Source of the DNA: Allodiplogaster sudhausi | Lineage: Eukaryota > Nematoda > Chromadorea > Rhabditida > Diplogasteridae | NCBI GenBank assembly: GCA_945643635.1 | Contig: CALZFC010000009.1 | Coordinates: 3,287,501 to 3,351,500 of the forward strand | Length of the DNA stretch: 64,000 nt | Direction of reading: 5' to 3' | Shown: one piece after another, positions 12,505-25,900 of the stretch | Layout of the letters: the number at the start of each line of letters is the position of its first letter | Position numbering within the stretch: position 1 is the stretch's first letter | Notes under the pieces: model-generated | What the model saw: the letters and a program-made list of their open reading frames with translations, nothing else | Database searches by the model: none | What the model was told of the DNA's origin: nothing | Made by a program: the position numbers and the translations under genes

Positions 12505-14154
12505 CTCCTCGTCCGGACCGCTCCCGCTTTCTGACTCGTTCTCCTCAACCGAAGCAAGTTAAATGCGACTAAAACGGCAGACAACTCCAGGTGGCTCAAA
12601 TAAAAGATTCGAATTTATTCTTCTATTCAATAGCAACATGTGAAATCACGAACACTGCCACGATCTCAGAAAATTTTACATGTTAGTTGTTGGAGTAAAC
12701 ATGTTGACATTAACTGACGTTAGAAGGTGGCGCCTTGTTCAGCATGTGACCCAGCAGTTCTTACACCTTCAAGAGCAATGACTCCCTCCAAATCTCAAGA
12801 GCAAGGAGAGTATTTGCATAATCCAACGAACGAAGGCACAGAATGCGCGTAAATGGACGGCTGCGTAATGAGCTTAATTCCAGTGAAATCCGAAGTGTGG
12901 GAGATGCGAGTGGATGATGCAGAGGCATCTGCAGGGAATGGCTGTGCGGTGTAATCGGCCTTGTTAGCAGGGCCATTCAAGGGCTTCCACTCTTTTGTAC
13001 TCTCTCTACCACTTACACCATCTCAAAGAAGATACCACCAAAGCATAAGAAGCGACGGCTATTATGCTTCGGTTAGAAAGTGAGCTTTGGTTTGAGAAGA
13101 TGTGAACTACTAGGTTAACCTTTCGCTTTATGGAGTAAAAAAAGGATAAAAATTAGGAAGCAGTAAAAGCAAATAAATCATACAGGAATTGCAAAGACAA
13201 AGAACATCAAAATATATTTTATTATTTCGTCAAAGATTTTCGTCTTCAGTTCAATTGTGTCTGCGGCAGCAAGAAGTACATAAAGTAATGCAGAACACCA
13301 TCGATGCAATTCATTTCATAATCTTGGCTGCAATTTTATAAATTTAGTATTCTAAACATATAGTTTTATTAACGAGTATCTCAAAAATGAATAGAAAAAT
13401 GTCAGACAAAATATAGTTTTGTTATTATCGTTTGCATTCAGAAAACGCGATAAATCAATCAAAAGCGATAACGCAGCATTGAAATGAGAAGAGCGGTGCT
13501 CGGGAGGATGACAAGAAGAGATGAGTTAAGCTACTCAGCCAGGACTATGGGATTGAGCAAGCGGCGGAAAAGGAGAAGGGCAGAACGGCTTGAAAGGTGA
13601 GGAGGAATTAGATGGAAAGTTGTGGGTGAGGAAAAACAGACATTGAAACAAAGACGAATTAATGGAAAGAAAGGAGAGAAAAGCAATAATGAGAGGGGCG
13701 GCAGGGGCGGCATCCCTTCTTGCTTCTTCTCTCTTGTGATTCCCGGAGGGCGAAGGGCATGCGACGTGAGTCTCTCTGCACACAGAATACCTTCTCACTC
13801 GACTAGTTCATGTCACTCTCTCTCTCTCCATCATATCTCTCTTTCCCTCTCTCCCTCCGTCTCTCTCCATCATACAAATCTCTCTTTCTTTCTCTCCGTC
13901 TCTCTATCTCTGTCTCTTTCTTGCATTACCCGATCGTCTCTCTTTACATATCACTCTGTCTCCTTTTTTCATAGCTAAATCTTTCTTTTTCTCCTCTACT
14001 TTTCATACCATACAAAATCTCTCATTTCTCACAATCGTTCTCGCACGCAGCCACTGCTGTATTGCAACTCAGAGAACAAAAGTGGAAGCTACCCTGTCAA
14101 GATATTTTCGCAAGGGTAGAGTGACTAGTGGAAAAGGAATGAGGCAGGATGGTC
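12505..14154. other. mostly non-coding; possible minus-strand exon at about 13017-12850
   Basis: A minus-strand frame from about 13017 (after a candidate acceptor at a TAG) to about 12783 has non-repetitive, protein-like composition (PLNGPANKADYTAQPF) and two possible donors (near 12850 and 12835). It could be an extracellular exon of the PY-motif gene. The rest is AT-rich (13100-13450) or CT-rich (13800-13980) with nothing recognisable. Confidence 0.35.
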
Positions 14155-15782
14155 TCAGGCTGAATGCACGACTGTCATCAAATCTTCATTAGGCAGATGT
14201 TGGCCAGCCCACCGAGGACAGATGCGTGAGAGACGGGCAGAGATGAAGACAAAGAGGGTGAAGAGGCAGAAGTAGCAGAGGGATAAGAAGGATCGGAGAG
14301 AAGATAGTAAATATGCAGATGCTACACTTGCCTAAATATTGTTGTTAGACCGTGGAGGACAGCACAACAATGCGGGCTGCCAGAGAAGAGTCAAGAGCAA
14401 AAGAAGAGAAGAAGGGGTATGATTTGTCACTTACCATCACATTGGTCAGTACATTGCTAATAATTTCGAACTGACTTCGGCTATGAAGTGGGACAAAGAG
14501 CTTAAAGACCTCAATGCTTCGGTGATACAACCACTTTAGTATGACGATTGATGAAAGAGGACTCCGAAATGTCTTCGTAAAAAGACATCGCAACCCCCTT
14601 TCTTCCCTCCTCCCTATTAAATGGCTGTACACATGTATGCACATGCATACATATACTATGAGAGGCGCTTCCTTCTCCGCACAAGGAGAGCCATGATTCC
14701 ATCTTCCTTTCTTTTCAGAGTGAAAGAGCGGAAGAAAGCGAAATGCGAAACGGCGATGATGCACACGATGAATGCGATCCATTGCAAATCTGGGAATCGA
14801 AACACTTTCTCCACCCTGCTTTGATTAGAAGGAGTTAAATGGAAAGGCATGCGACGAGTGTCTCCATCAATGGTTGCATACATTTCCGCTAGGTTGTATG
14901 TATGTACGTATACATACATAGATATGTACAAAAGATGATTAAAATTTTTGAATGGAACCGCTGCAATTGCTGACAACAGGGGCCTTTCGAGCGACAGCGG
15001 CCAGAGCATTTCGAACAATGGGCATCAGAGGTGGATAAGCTGACCACTATTTTGTAGCGCGGTGGCCTTGATTTTGGGAACAGAGCCAGTGCCACAGGCT
15101 TTGTGCCGGATATTGAGCACACCTGGCTTGTTGAGAGCAGACAGAAGGAAATCAAGCCCCGAAAAAAATGCCAGCGAAACGGCCTCAGGCAATTGCCTCA
15201 GTAAACGGGCGGCGTTGATCGAGCATAGTTCTTTTCTAATTTATTTGCGAGCGCTACTCTCGCGGAGCTGTCGTAGCTGACTGTTGTTTCTCTTGCAAAT
15301 GAGCCATCCGTCGGCAACTCCGCCCCGACTCCTCTCTCTCCGCATTGCCCTCTCTTTTATGGCAGTAAGATAGAAGGAACATAGAGAAAGAAAAAGAGAG
15401 AGAGAGAGAGAAAGAGAGAGAAAGAGAGATGAAAGAGAGGAAAGAACAGAGTGGCTTGGTTGAGGAAACGAGCGAAGACTTTGAGCCGACCAGGAAGAGG
15501 AATAGTGATGCGGCATGGACAGATAGTAGGGCAGCAGTTGGAAGGGCGAAGGGAGAGGGTGACGGGGCTCAAGGCGATTTGCGAGGGAAGGCCAAGGCAA
15601 CTATTCATATTTACTAGTTTGATCTTACCGAGAATAATCTTTGTTTAGTACTTCAAACACTTTTAGCTCATCTAAAATAGAGATAAGAGGGCCGAATCAA
15701 AAAAATTTTAAAATAATATTCGATCAAAATTCTCACTCCAACAGCATCGACGGTGCCTTGAACTTGAAGGAGCATGGGAATT
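14155..15782 (-). CDS. unrecognised multi-pass membrane protein (5' end not found)
   Basis: Eight exons join in phase: 15782-15737, 15671-15629, 15567-15448, 15235-15123, 15039-14959, 14888-14657, 14561-14435, 14331-14155. The product (about 310 residues visible) has hydrophobic helices around LQWIAFIVCIIAVSHFAFF and LSLCYFCLFTLFVFISARL, and weaker ones around PEAVSLAFFSGLDFLL and the IVILKWLY segment. Between them lies a hydrophilic stretch with a possible glycosylation site (NCS) and a basic loop (LKRKEDG, VRRRKRLS). It ends NEDLMTVVHSA. The long intron at 15236-15447 contains a CT repeat. I do not recognise the family. Upstream protein-like frames near 16058-15990 and 16310-16150 may be earlier exons but could not be phased with certainty. 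Confidence 0.5.
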
Positions 15783-16904
15783 CTCGGAAATGATAAGAAT
15801 AAGTGTTAAGGTTCAAAAAATAATTCGCCAGGTGCGATAGTAATGCGGTAGAAATATGTAGGTGGAGGAGATGAGATTGAGGAGAGAGCGAGAGATCGGA
15901 AGAGAAATGAGAGATGGCGAGAGTGAATTAGAGGGTGTTAGCAGCGAGAAAGTGCTTGATGATTGTCGGCGATTCCATGAGGCGGCAGTGGCAGGCACCG
16001 AGGGAAGGCCGAGGTGGCCTGCCCTCCAAGCTGCATTCCTCATTCAAAACGGACTAATGAGAAGAGCCTCGGGGTAGAGGAGGATGAGATAGGTGCGGGG
16101 AGAGGGCTCAGGGATAGTTGAGAGAGTATAGGAGAAGTGGAGAGCACATGACAAGTGAAGGCTCTAGACAATGTGACAAATGTGGGCGAGTGTCGCAGGT
16201 TGTCTCTCTGGCAGATGGTTTGTGAGAATCTCTACGGGACAAATACAGTTCTGCTTCGCAGGGTGGGCGTAGAACGATGAACAGCACAGGATAATCAATC
16301 CGCTTCAACGAAGCGGCCAGGATTAAACTGGCATGTGTCCTCGTTTCATTTTAAAAAGAACAAACAATGTACAATACGCACCAGGGTTTATTGGAATAAA
16401 AATTCACACACCGGAATTCTGAAGGACTCCCTTCATAACGGAATTCAGAATTAGTGATTCAAAATGCCATTTTCAAAGCGGAATTTGAAAGGTAAGTGTC
16501 GGAATTAGGAGTTTAAAGTTTCAACAAGTAACATAGGATTGGAATTTAGCAATTGAGCAAAGTGTTCTTGAAGTCGTAGATGACAAGGTTATGCTGAGTA
16601 AAGAGGAGATTTTTAACATTTTAAACAAACAGTTTCATACACAGTTTTGATACGATATCATCTTTGAGCTGCAAATTATTTTAAGAACAAAATACCCGAA
16701 AACATATCCTCCAAAACGGAATATCCCTAATACCTACCTTTAAAAAACTCAAATATTGTGTATGTCGTTTATAAGCTTCGGGGCCCCAAGTAAATTCGGA
16801 TTTCTGATCAGACGGTTCCAGTTTCCTTTATGAATACCTCCTTGGTCCCCTGAATTTCGATCTGCAATCGTTGTTGGGTAGATCACGGAAAGATGAAGTG
16901 TTAA
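15783..16904. other. gap between two minus-strand genes; possible further exons
   Basis: Holds the probable 5' end of the multi-pass membrane gene and the 3' flank of the SLC5 gene. Minus-strand frames near 16058-15990 and 16310-16150 look protein-like, but several frames are open at once and no phase-consistent model stood out. From 16380 to 16860 it is AT-rich with nothing recognisable. Confidence 0.4.
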
Positions 16905-19900
16905 TTAGCAACGAACAGTAGTGGCAGCTGGACGGGCGAACAATGGAGATAGAAGCGAGCGTTTGACTGCCTCCTTTCCATCCGAGAACCCTATAAGAAT
17001 ATAATGAATTTTTTTATTATTTAGCTTTGATAAATAAAAAAATTAATTCTGAAAAGCGAATAAATGAGGGAAAAAGGTGATACCAATGAGGCTCAAAATG
17101 ATCTGTGCGAGCAATCCGACGACTAGACAGACTACGACTCCGACCACGCTGTAGTACTGGTATGAAATGCGGAAGATCTGCTCCCAAGTGCTTCCGCTGC
17201 GAAAGCACATTTTTAATTAATGAAAATTTATTGTTAGTTATAACATCGAAAACAAACCTAATGTCCGTAACAGCATTACGTAATGACTCGTCTGCGAGAG
17301 AATAGCTGAAATCGGAGACATTGGAACATTGGGTGTTGACGGGAAGAGCAATTGCGCCGATCTGCAACCGTTTTAATAGTATATACATTCCACTTGATTG
17401 TGAGGCATGAAGAATGACATGTGATTCTAGAACCTTTCTAGAGAACGCCCCAATGGCGATATAAAATGAGGAGAACGTTGCTGCAAGAATGGCGACGAAG
17501 GCTGCTCTGCCACGGATGAAAGGGAAGAAGAAGCCAAGGATGAATCCGCCCAGAACAGGTCCTCCCACCACTCCGAAGATGGAAAATGCTAGCTTAAAAT
17601 AACATCAAATCACCTTGTGAATAGAATACAACAGCAAATGTCTGCTTCATACATGAGAAAGAAGAAGAAAGAGTCCATTGCCAGCTATCATTGGGGTGTT
17701 CAATTCAAGACAAATTGAAGATTCTTTCTTCCTGGCACCGAGGCTAACTACTCTCTTACGATGACAAATATTACATCTTGAACTTTCCTTCCCACCCTCA
17801 TACAACTTCTTATAGTTTCCTCAAGAAAATATCGACTTCTTTTACTACTATTAATTTTTTCCCACGATTAAGCTGAATTCAAAACATATCCCAGACAGAC
17901 CTGCAGAACAAGAGAATCCAATTTCGCACAGAGAAGTGCCAATCCAACGGCCACGAGAGCGAAAACAATGGCTGAAAAAGAACTCTGTTTAACATGTTAT
18001 CCCCTGATTCATGTATTTCTAACGGAGGATTCGGATTGCCTTCGAGGCAATATGATCAGGTAGTCTGGTTCCAGTAGCTAATTGAAACACGGGCCGGACA
18101 ACATCTTCGAGAATCACTGCATTTCCGGAACTGAATGTGGCCGAGAGCGTGCTACAAACACTCGTTCATTTTTTCTTATCATTTTTACAATTTACAAGAA
18201 AACCTAATTCCAGCATTGTAAACGGCGACAGCGAAAAGGCCAGTGAGGCCAGGGTAGACGGAAAGCTTATCAAGGACGAAATACGGTAGTAGCTGAAATC
18301 AGATTTATGACCGCTGATTAAATCAAGTATTCTGTTTACCTCATTCCTCGTGGCAATCTTTGGAGTACAGTCATAGTACACGCTGAAGATAAGAAAGCCA
18401 GTTGAAACATAGACAACCATAATGAGGATGTTGCATGGGATGTTAGTCAAGACGACTCTGAAGACAGCGTGTTCTTATGAGTGAGTTGCCTAGCCTAGAC
18501 TTCTTAATAAACCTCTGCGCCTGCTTGAGAGTTCTCATGCTGAGATACTTCTGGAGACTCATTTGGTTGGCTGCGAAGAGGCTGAGGATGGTGCCCGTGC
18601 CACCCAAAAGGAGCGAGGGAATGCTGTGGCGGAGAAGAGGGTCTACACGCGTTCTGAAATGGGATGCTTCCACCTGGTCATCGTAGGGCCACTTCACTCT
18701 TCACCAATACACTATTGTTGCATGATTCCTCACTCGTCGAGACGGAGGCGTCCGCCGACTTGGATTCGTTCAATGACCGTGGAGAGTTGCGTGTCACGGA
18801 GGCTGAGCCCGGCGATGAGCGCCATGCACACGAAGATCAGCACCATCTGCACGGCCGACGTGTGGATGCCTGATCGAGCTCCTCCCTGCGCTCTTCATCT
18901 TACAACGCTGCTCCCTCACGACCCTATCGCTCATTGTCCCCAGAATTATAAATTGTTAAGCCTTCCTAGTCTCATGATCTATGTATGTATGAATAGACAC
19001 GACTTTATTCTTTGTTCGCATATGAATAGGGCCTTCCCAGCAGCCATAAATAGCAAATGCGGACTTTACACTGATTTCAATGTGTTGATGAGAATTCAGT
19101 ATGTATGCATGTATGTCTGAAGAAGAAAGCGATAAAAAAAGAATGTCAGCTTATTCGCTGAAAAAACGGAAGGAGAAGTAACCACGCAGATGTAGAGAGC
19201 AGATATGGCGGCAGTCATAACAATGGAGAGAGGGATCGGCAACTCGAGCAGAGCACCGATCGCCACTGAAGGGGCATACAGGGCAACCGCGTTGTACAGG
19301 ATGATCTACAAGCTGTCTTTCTCTAGCTGAACAGACAAATCGTCATCCTCCACCTCAAGAACGAAGAGAAACGCAGTGATGGCACGGCAACCTCTATTGA
19401 ATCGGAGTTCGAAGTACTGTAGAATATAAGATATGCATATCAATTACATGGTTTTGGAAAATAAAATTGGGACCTCGTAGATACTTGTCAACTTCAGGCC
19501 ATAGTGGACTGGCAGGAAGACATATGCAACGAGTGGAAAGGAGATAAAGTACATCGGAATGTACCAGAGAATCATGGCACCATTGTAGAACACCTGATAA
19601 GATTATACGAAAGAGGGTTCATACGCACTCTCGTTCAAATCTCGCCTCTCCGGGAAAGCCGAGAAGAGAGATCGAAGAGATGAAACCGGAGCAGACGCTC
19701 AGAGCCACTGAGAGAACGGAAGCACTGCAAGTGACAAATCAATGGGATCGAACACAAATACAGGCGGCGAAGCAAAGACCACCGACTCCGATCCAACTAT
19801 GAATTCCTTGACGGAGTCGCTCTTTGCAGCTGAACGGGACTTCCAGATGCCATAGACAGAGACCGCCACCATCATTAGCACTAACACGGCTATATCCAGC

Positions 19901-19908
19901 AGTTGCAT
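16905..19908 (-). CDS. sodium/solute symporter, SLC5 family (SMVT/SMCT-like)
   Basis: Fifteen exons join in phase to 562 aa: 19908-19787, 19724-19625, 19593-19474, 19416-19354, 19305-19183, 18885-18734, 18653-18513, 18457-18340, 18292-18204, 18151-18024, 17971-17901, 17592-17434, 17361-17258, 17196-17084, 16990-16905. SLC5 landmarks are present in order: the first-helix region with [81 protein letters not shown] at about 256, [13 protein letters not shown], and [16 protein letters not shown]. Length and about 13 helices fit the family. It should couple inward sodium flow to uptake of an organic solute such as a monocarboxylate or vitamin; the substrate cannot be read. The first donor (GA|gtcggt) was chosen because it gives exact spacing to human SLC5A6-type proteins. 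The 300-nt intron at 18886-19182 contains AT-rich filler. Confidence 0.93.
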
Positions 19909-19924
19909 GGCAAGGCACTTTGAA

Positions 19925-19926
19925 CT
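19925..19926 (-). promoter_or_regulatory. probable trans-splice acceptor for the SLC5 gene
   Basis: A tattttatttgcag acceptor lies 16 nt before the start codon on the minus strand, with no obvious upstream exon. This is the usual position of a nematode spliced-leader acceptor. An ordinary 5' UTR intron would look the same. Confidence 0.4.
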
Positions 19927-22900
19927 GCAAATAAAATAAACCATCGGGAAATCATCATGACAAGAAGAGATTTGCATATTATAGAATGGAAGGGACGCTA
20001 ATAATATATGTGCATATTTAGAAGAAAACTCGGCAGAAAGAACCAGCAGTTCGTCAAGCACAGAGGAGTTGGAGATAAAAAGAAGTTTTTTTTTTACAAT
20101 CAAAACGAAGGGGCGGGACTTGCGAGAGAAAGTACGTCAGTTAATATATGATTCATTTAAATTCAAAAATACGGAAGTACATTCTAGTAACCATGGAAAC
20201 AATTAGTAGACATCGGCATACAGTTTCTTTCAATAAGGTCACAGAGATCCAAGAGACCAATGAACATTTTCGTTCGTTACGCGCAAAGATCTCATGTTTA
20301 ACAAAGTGCAAGTGGACGGAACTTGACGATATACTTTAGTATAGGCGAGAAAGAAGAAATACTGGGAAAGTGTATCGCTAGAAAAAAGAATTCTGCGAAA
20401 AAGAGACTGCCATTGAATGAGCGGGAAAGTGAACGTCGGCAAGCTTTTCAGTATGGCTGTCAGTGACAAGTAATGTTTTTCTGGACATGACAAAGTAGAG
20501 TTAGGCTAACTGATGGTGAGGGGGAAAGTCATATGTAAACATCAAGAACTCCCAGCCAACAGGAGACCCTTTTGAATTGTAAAGTGCATCTACATAACAA
20601 GGTTGAAGCGCCACTGTGAATGTGAGAGGGGGGGAGGGGGTGCTGAAGTACAAACAGTCAATGAAGCCATAGTAAAGCGAAGGAAGGACAATCAAATAGA
20701 AAGAGGGTGGTTGTGGAAAAGACGCCGCAAGAGAAGTGTGGAAGTGGAATGGTGATAGAGAGGGAGGGGGGGGGGATATGTTGCAGCAGCTGCGACCAAA
20801 GTGAAGCCAAGTAACAGCACGACTCAATCTATCCACCGCTCTTTCTCGTTCACTCGGCCGCTCATTCCCTTGTTATCTTCCCTTGCATTTTTCTCACATT
20901 CATTCACTCAATTTTATGTCCTCTTATATTTCATACACCAATCTCCAACGTTCTTACTATTCTCTCACTCTCTCTGTGGCATAGGCCATCGTTTTTCTTC
21001 CTGCAGACATTTCTGTTTAGCCCTGTCCCAGTGACTGGGTGCTCTCTCTCGCATCGATCTTCCTCTGCCTCCTCCTTATCCTAAGGGGAAAAGCATGACG
21101 CGAGAGAGAGAGAGAAACGGCGGCAGAGTCTAAGCACAGTCATCAGTTGTGCCCGTAAGGATTTCAACTAATCTCCATGCAGCTAGAACTTCCCGCTTAT
21201 ACTGTGGCTTCTTCTGTTCGCTTGACCTATCTTCAGATATGTATTAATTATAGCCACACACATACAAATGTACATAATTGTGCGTCTCCACATTTTCGCA
21301 GCTAATTCTGCAGCAAGTAACTAATTTTTCCCTCAGAAATGCGTACTGCTTCGTTCCATGTTGATTTACATTTGCCGATGTGATGAAGTGAGAGGCGGAA
21401 TGAGTCCCCGAATGCTGTTTGACTAGCCACTCGTCAGCCCCTTTTCATTTCAACAACTCCATTGCTTCCGAGTAAAGTATCCGGTGAGGCTTTGTAACCT
21501 CAACCGAGAACTACTCAGCTCCCTCATAATAGAACTTTTGTGCGAAGCTACTGAAAAGATCAAACGCTGAGTTAAACTCGAAGGTGCCTTAGAGAATAAT
21601 TAAACAAAGTGTGTAAGCCATCTGAAAATGCACGAATAGCGACAGCGATTAGCCGGCATCTTCTTCCCATGAAAATCTTTGTTAATTCTTTTACACAACT
21701 TCCTTGCCATCCTCTCTCTCTCTCTCTTTCTATGTACCTCTCTCTCACTCTCTCTTGCTCTTTTTTTGCTCTCTCTCCTGTCTTCGCACTCTTTTTTCCC
21801 TCTCTCTCTTCTCTGCTTCTCTCGCCTCTTCCCAGATTCGTCCCCCATCTTCCCTGCCTACGCAGCAGCATCACGCTCTTCTCCGCTTTCATTCTCATCT
21901 CCCGCCGCCATGCACTTTGCTTTGTCTTATGTCCTTTCAACGGTCCTCTTCCACCAGGCAGAATGCCCGGAATACTACAACTCCCTTTTTCACGACGTGT
22001 CTTTCTATTTTGCTCTATCTCTTATCCCATTCCTTTGCCATCGCCTGTCCTTACATTCCTTTCATCACTGTCTTCAATCTGTCTCTCACTTTCACTCTCT
22101 CTCTATCTCTCTCTCTCTATCTCTCTCTCTCGTTCTCTTCCTCACTCTTTCTTTTTCTCTCTTACTCTCTCTCTCTCTCATTCTCGTCCTGCACTGTGGA
22201 GTGTTCACTTAAGCAGCCTGCTGCTCGCTGCGGCCAGAGCGGTCCTCTTCCTCTCGCTCTCTCACTCCTCTTAGTATGTCCTTTTCATTCCTACCTTGTG
22301 TCCCTCGACATTGCCTGGTCTTTACTCTCGTACTCTCTTCCTCTTTCGACATTACTTCTTCACAACCATTCGCACCACTATGGACAGTTCCTTCATCATA
22401 ACCTAACTTACACATTCGGGATATGTCGCATAGTTAAAAGCATTTTTTCCCATGTATTGTCCCGCCGTCTCGTAATCCGCATACTTTTTCACGTAACGCG
22501 AACTCTAACAGTTCACGACCTGTTTCTCTCTTCTCTTCCATTGCATTCTTTTGCTTTACGGTCATTAATCTCTTTTATTGACCGCGACCGTTCAATTGAA
22601 ATGGGGGAAAAGGAAACAGGGATTGGAAGAGACAACGGACGATTGGCTTCCTTTTTTTTGCATTGAGACGCATTGATGCCAGTCTTTCCACATTCTCTGA
22701 TAACACCACAACAATGCTCGCGCCGTTTTCATTCTTTCTCTCCCGTTTCTTCTCCCCACCATTTCACACTTTCTTGCACATTGAGAGACCATAGTAATAT
22801 AGTAATCTGTAAGGGCTGCCAGAAGATGGGAGGCGGTTGCTTATTGCAATGGAGACGGCTACCCACCACTCTTACCCTCTCATCCCCCGTCTATTCGTTT

Positions 22901-22957
22901 CCGCTGTTATGACTAAGAGAGATTGAGACAGAGAGAGATCGAAAGGAATCCTCTTGC
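19927..22957. other. intergenic region between divergent transporter genes
   Basis: About 3 kb separating the divergently transcribed SLC5 (-) and SLC7 (+) genes. 21700-22340 is strongly pyrimidine-rich and yields three overlapping Leu/Ser-rich open frames on the plus strand that are composition artefacts. The remainder shows no exon signature. Both promoters should lie here. Confidence 0.6.
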
Positions 22958-22959
22958 AG
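22958..22959 (+). promoter_or_regulatory. probable trans-splice acceptor for the SLC7 gene
   Basis: AG of cctcttgcag, 17 nt upstream of the ATG at 22977, with no convincing upstream exon. Position and context fit a spliced-leader acceptor; a 5' UTR intron is the alternative. Confidence 0.4.
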
Positions 22960-22976
22960 TCTCTTCTGACCGGACT

Positions 22977-25900
22977 ATGACAGCATCAGAGGCGGCCGAA
23001 CCACTTCGAGGCAATGACCCCTCAAAAGGAGAGGAGGGCGAGGGAGATGGCAAGGTTTGCTTTCATCTCTACCAATACAATTCTCACTTTTTATGTGTAG
23101 AATACATTTTTAGCAGTAATATTCAATTCTACTATGGGATTGGTTCATACATACATCACGAGTTCTTGACACCAGCTTAATTCCCTCTCTTTCTCACCTC
23201 ACTCCAAATATTGCTCCGTCTCTGAGTACATGAACCTCTGTCTCTGCTGACCTCCTGCTCTCTCTATCTTCCTAACTTCCGGGCTGCTCTCCAGATTTCC
23301 AGTATTCTTGCGCATAACCTAATTATTGGTCTGTGACTGGCAACCTTGAGCCCCCTCGGAGAGAGCCCTTTCATCCGCATTCGTCACATGCAACTGAACG
23401 AGACTTACACTGACAGGGGAAGGCAGTATTAATAGATGAAGACAGCCTACACTGTATATGATCTTGATTTGTGCTATTTTCAGGGTCTTGCCAAGTCAAT
23501 GACTCTGTTCAATGGCGTTTCTATGATCGTCGGCTGTATTATCGGATCGGGTATTTTCGTCTCTCCAACCGGCGTCCAAGAAAGTACCTGAATAACATTT
23601 AATTCTATTAAACAAAACAAGAATTCTGAGTTAAAATTTATACATATACTCTTCATATAATATATTTACTTGAATAATATATTGGTAATTAAAGTAATGA
23701 GAGAATTTCTGCTCGTTGGCCTGTCGCTGTGATGGCATAAAAGCCTACGTGTACTCAGTGCAAATAGTCGCTCTCGGCTAATCTGTGTGCCGACTTCTCC
23801 ATTAGGAAGAATTTAGTGTTCTTCCAAGTGGAAGTAGGACTGCTAAGTAATCTAGCAAGACATCTCCTTGCAGAGGCTGGCTCTGTCGGCTTGTCTCTCA
23901 TTGTCTGGGTCTCTTGCGGCATCTTCGCGGCCATCGGAGCGTACTGCTATGCAGAACTCGGCACGCTTGTACGCAAGTCTGGAGGTGACTATGCTTACAT
24001 CATGGAGGCATTCGGACCCTTCCTTGCCTACATTCGACTATGGATTGAGGCCATGGTCGTTCGGTTAGCTTAACTTGCACCTTTTTAATAAGCGCTTTCA
24101 ATTGGCTTAGCTCAGTGGTGAAAATAGTACAGATATGGGATAAATGAGAGAGAGAGAGAGACAAGAAACTATGATTAAAACTGGTTAATGTCCATCAAGA
24201 GGTGTAGAATCGAAGCGTACTTGAGCTGGTTGATACGCCTTTGGGCAAGATAAAAAATACATTCGAACCCAATAGGGTTCACGGCTAGTCCCCATGGCCG
24301 GGTCCGGCCTGGCTATACAAGTGTCAAGAATTTTTTTTTATATATGTACCTTCCCTTGCACAAGGGAATTAAAGGTTTCCTCATGAGTACAATTTTTTTT
24401 GAAATCTCGGTGGAATTGAACTCTGAGAAGGACACAATGGCAACACTGAAGTATGTAGCTACTGTTCAGATCTGAATGAATGTCCCCGGTCAAACCAACT
24501 ATTTCACAGCCTCTGAAAATATGACACAGGAGCCTCTTCAGCGTTCTCAAATGTCATGAAGAGATTGAAAAGAAGCACTTGTACCTGAAATGTTATTTGA
24601 GAGGGAGAGCGTTTTTTCCAAGCCGCTTTCACTGTTTGTGACTGTTGAGAACGAGTGACGACAGTGTTCTTATCCACGTTTTTTTTCTGCCGTAGAGGTC
24701 ATATAAGGGTTTTCTTCAAGAATAGAAATTTTTTGTGGAATGAAAATATTGCCTCAGACCATGCACGGCTGCCATCGTGGCCATCACGTTTGCGATCTAC
24801 ATGATGCGTCCCTTCTATCCCGACTGTGACCCGCCCGGAGGAATGGTTCAGCTACTCGCTGCTCTTCTACTCTGTCAGCCATTTACTATGTTTAAAAGCA
24901 TTCCGAGCGTTGACCCAATCTCTTATATAAATTATCTCATATGCCAAAGGAAGAAATGGCAGCAACCCAAGGGGGAAAAATTTTGAAAGACTCACATATT
25001 CTGCCAGAACGCACGTTCGTCCTTGAGCCAGACCGTAGCTCTAACAATAAGCTCTTTTAACAAAAGCGAGGCTCCATCATGTGCGCTTTGATGCTAAGAC
25101 AGCACACGGAAGTGTGGCCAAAGAGGCACTTGAGCAGTTGCGGCTTTTGTTCAGAATGCCTTATGAGAGTTCACCTTAAAAAGTGAGGTAAAAGTGGGCT
25201 AGACAAAAATTATTTGAAATTCCTGTTGTTTTAGTGTTGCTGACAGCCATCAACTGCATGTCAGTGAGACTGGCCACTTTCGTGCAGGACTTCTTCACTG
25301 TCGCCAAGGTCTTCGCTCTCATTCTCATCATTGCCACTGGAGCTGTCCTTCTCTGCACGGGTGAGCATATACATGCATATGTACATAATATATACTTATA
25401 CAACTCGTTCTGATTCTCGTTCAATATAATCAACTCCATCAATTTAGGAAATGTAATCTACCGCGAGTCCTTCGAGAACATCTTCGAGAACACTTCGCGA
25501 GACTTCAAGACGGCTTCGCTCGCTTTCTACTCTGGCCTCTTCGCCTACCAAGGCTGGAACTACCTCAACTTCATCATCGAAGAGCTGCAGAACCCAACGA
25601 GGCATGACAGTTTCTGCACTTTCTTCCCTTGCGGTGTCCAGCTTGTCTCTTATCTTATCAAACAGATTAAATGACCAGGAATCTACCCCTGGCCATTGCC
25701 ATCTCGTGCACTGCCGTCACAGTGATCTACACCCTCACCAACGTGGCGCTCTACACTGTCATCTCACCGGAAGAGATGCTCGCCAGCCCGGCTGTGGCTG
25801 TGGTAAGCATTAACGGAGATCCTGACATATCGGGGAATCTATTTCAAAATGAAGTTCTTTAGCTCTTCGCCAACAAAATGTACGGTCCGTTCGCGTTTGT

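Noticed and set aside
21609..22666. Three overlapping long plus-strand frames (up to 320 residues)
   Set aside because: They read as Leu/Ser/Phe-rich strings from a pyrimidine tract, are open in all three frames at once, and carry no domain.
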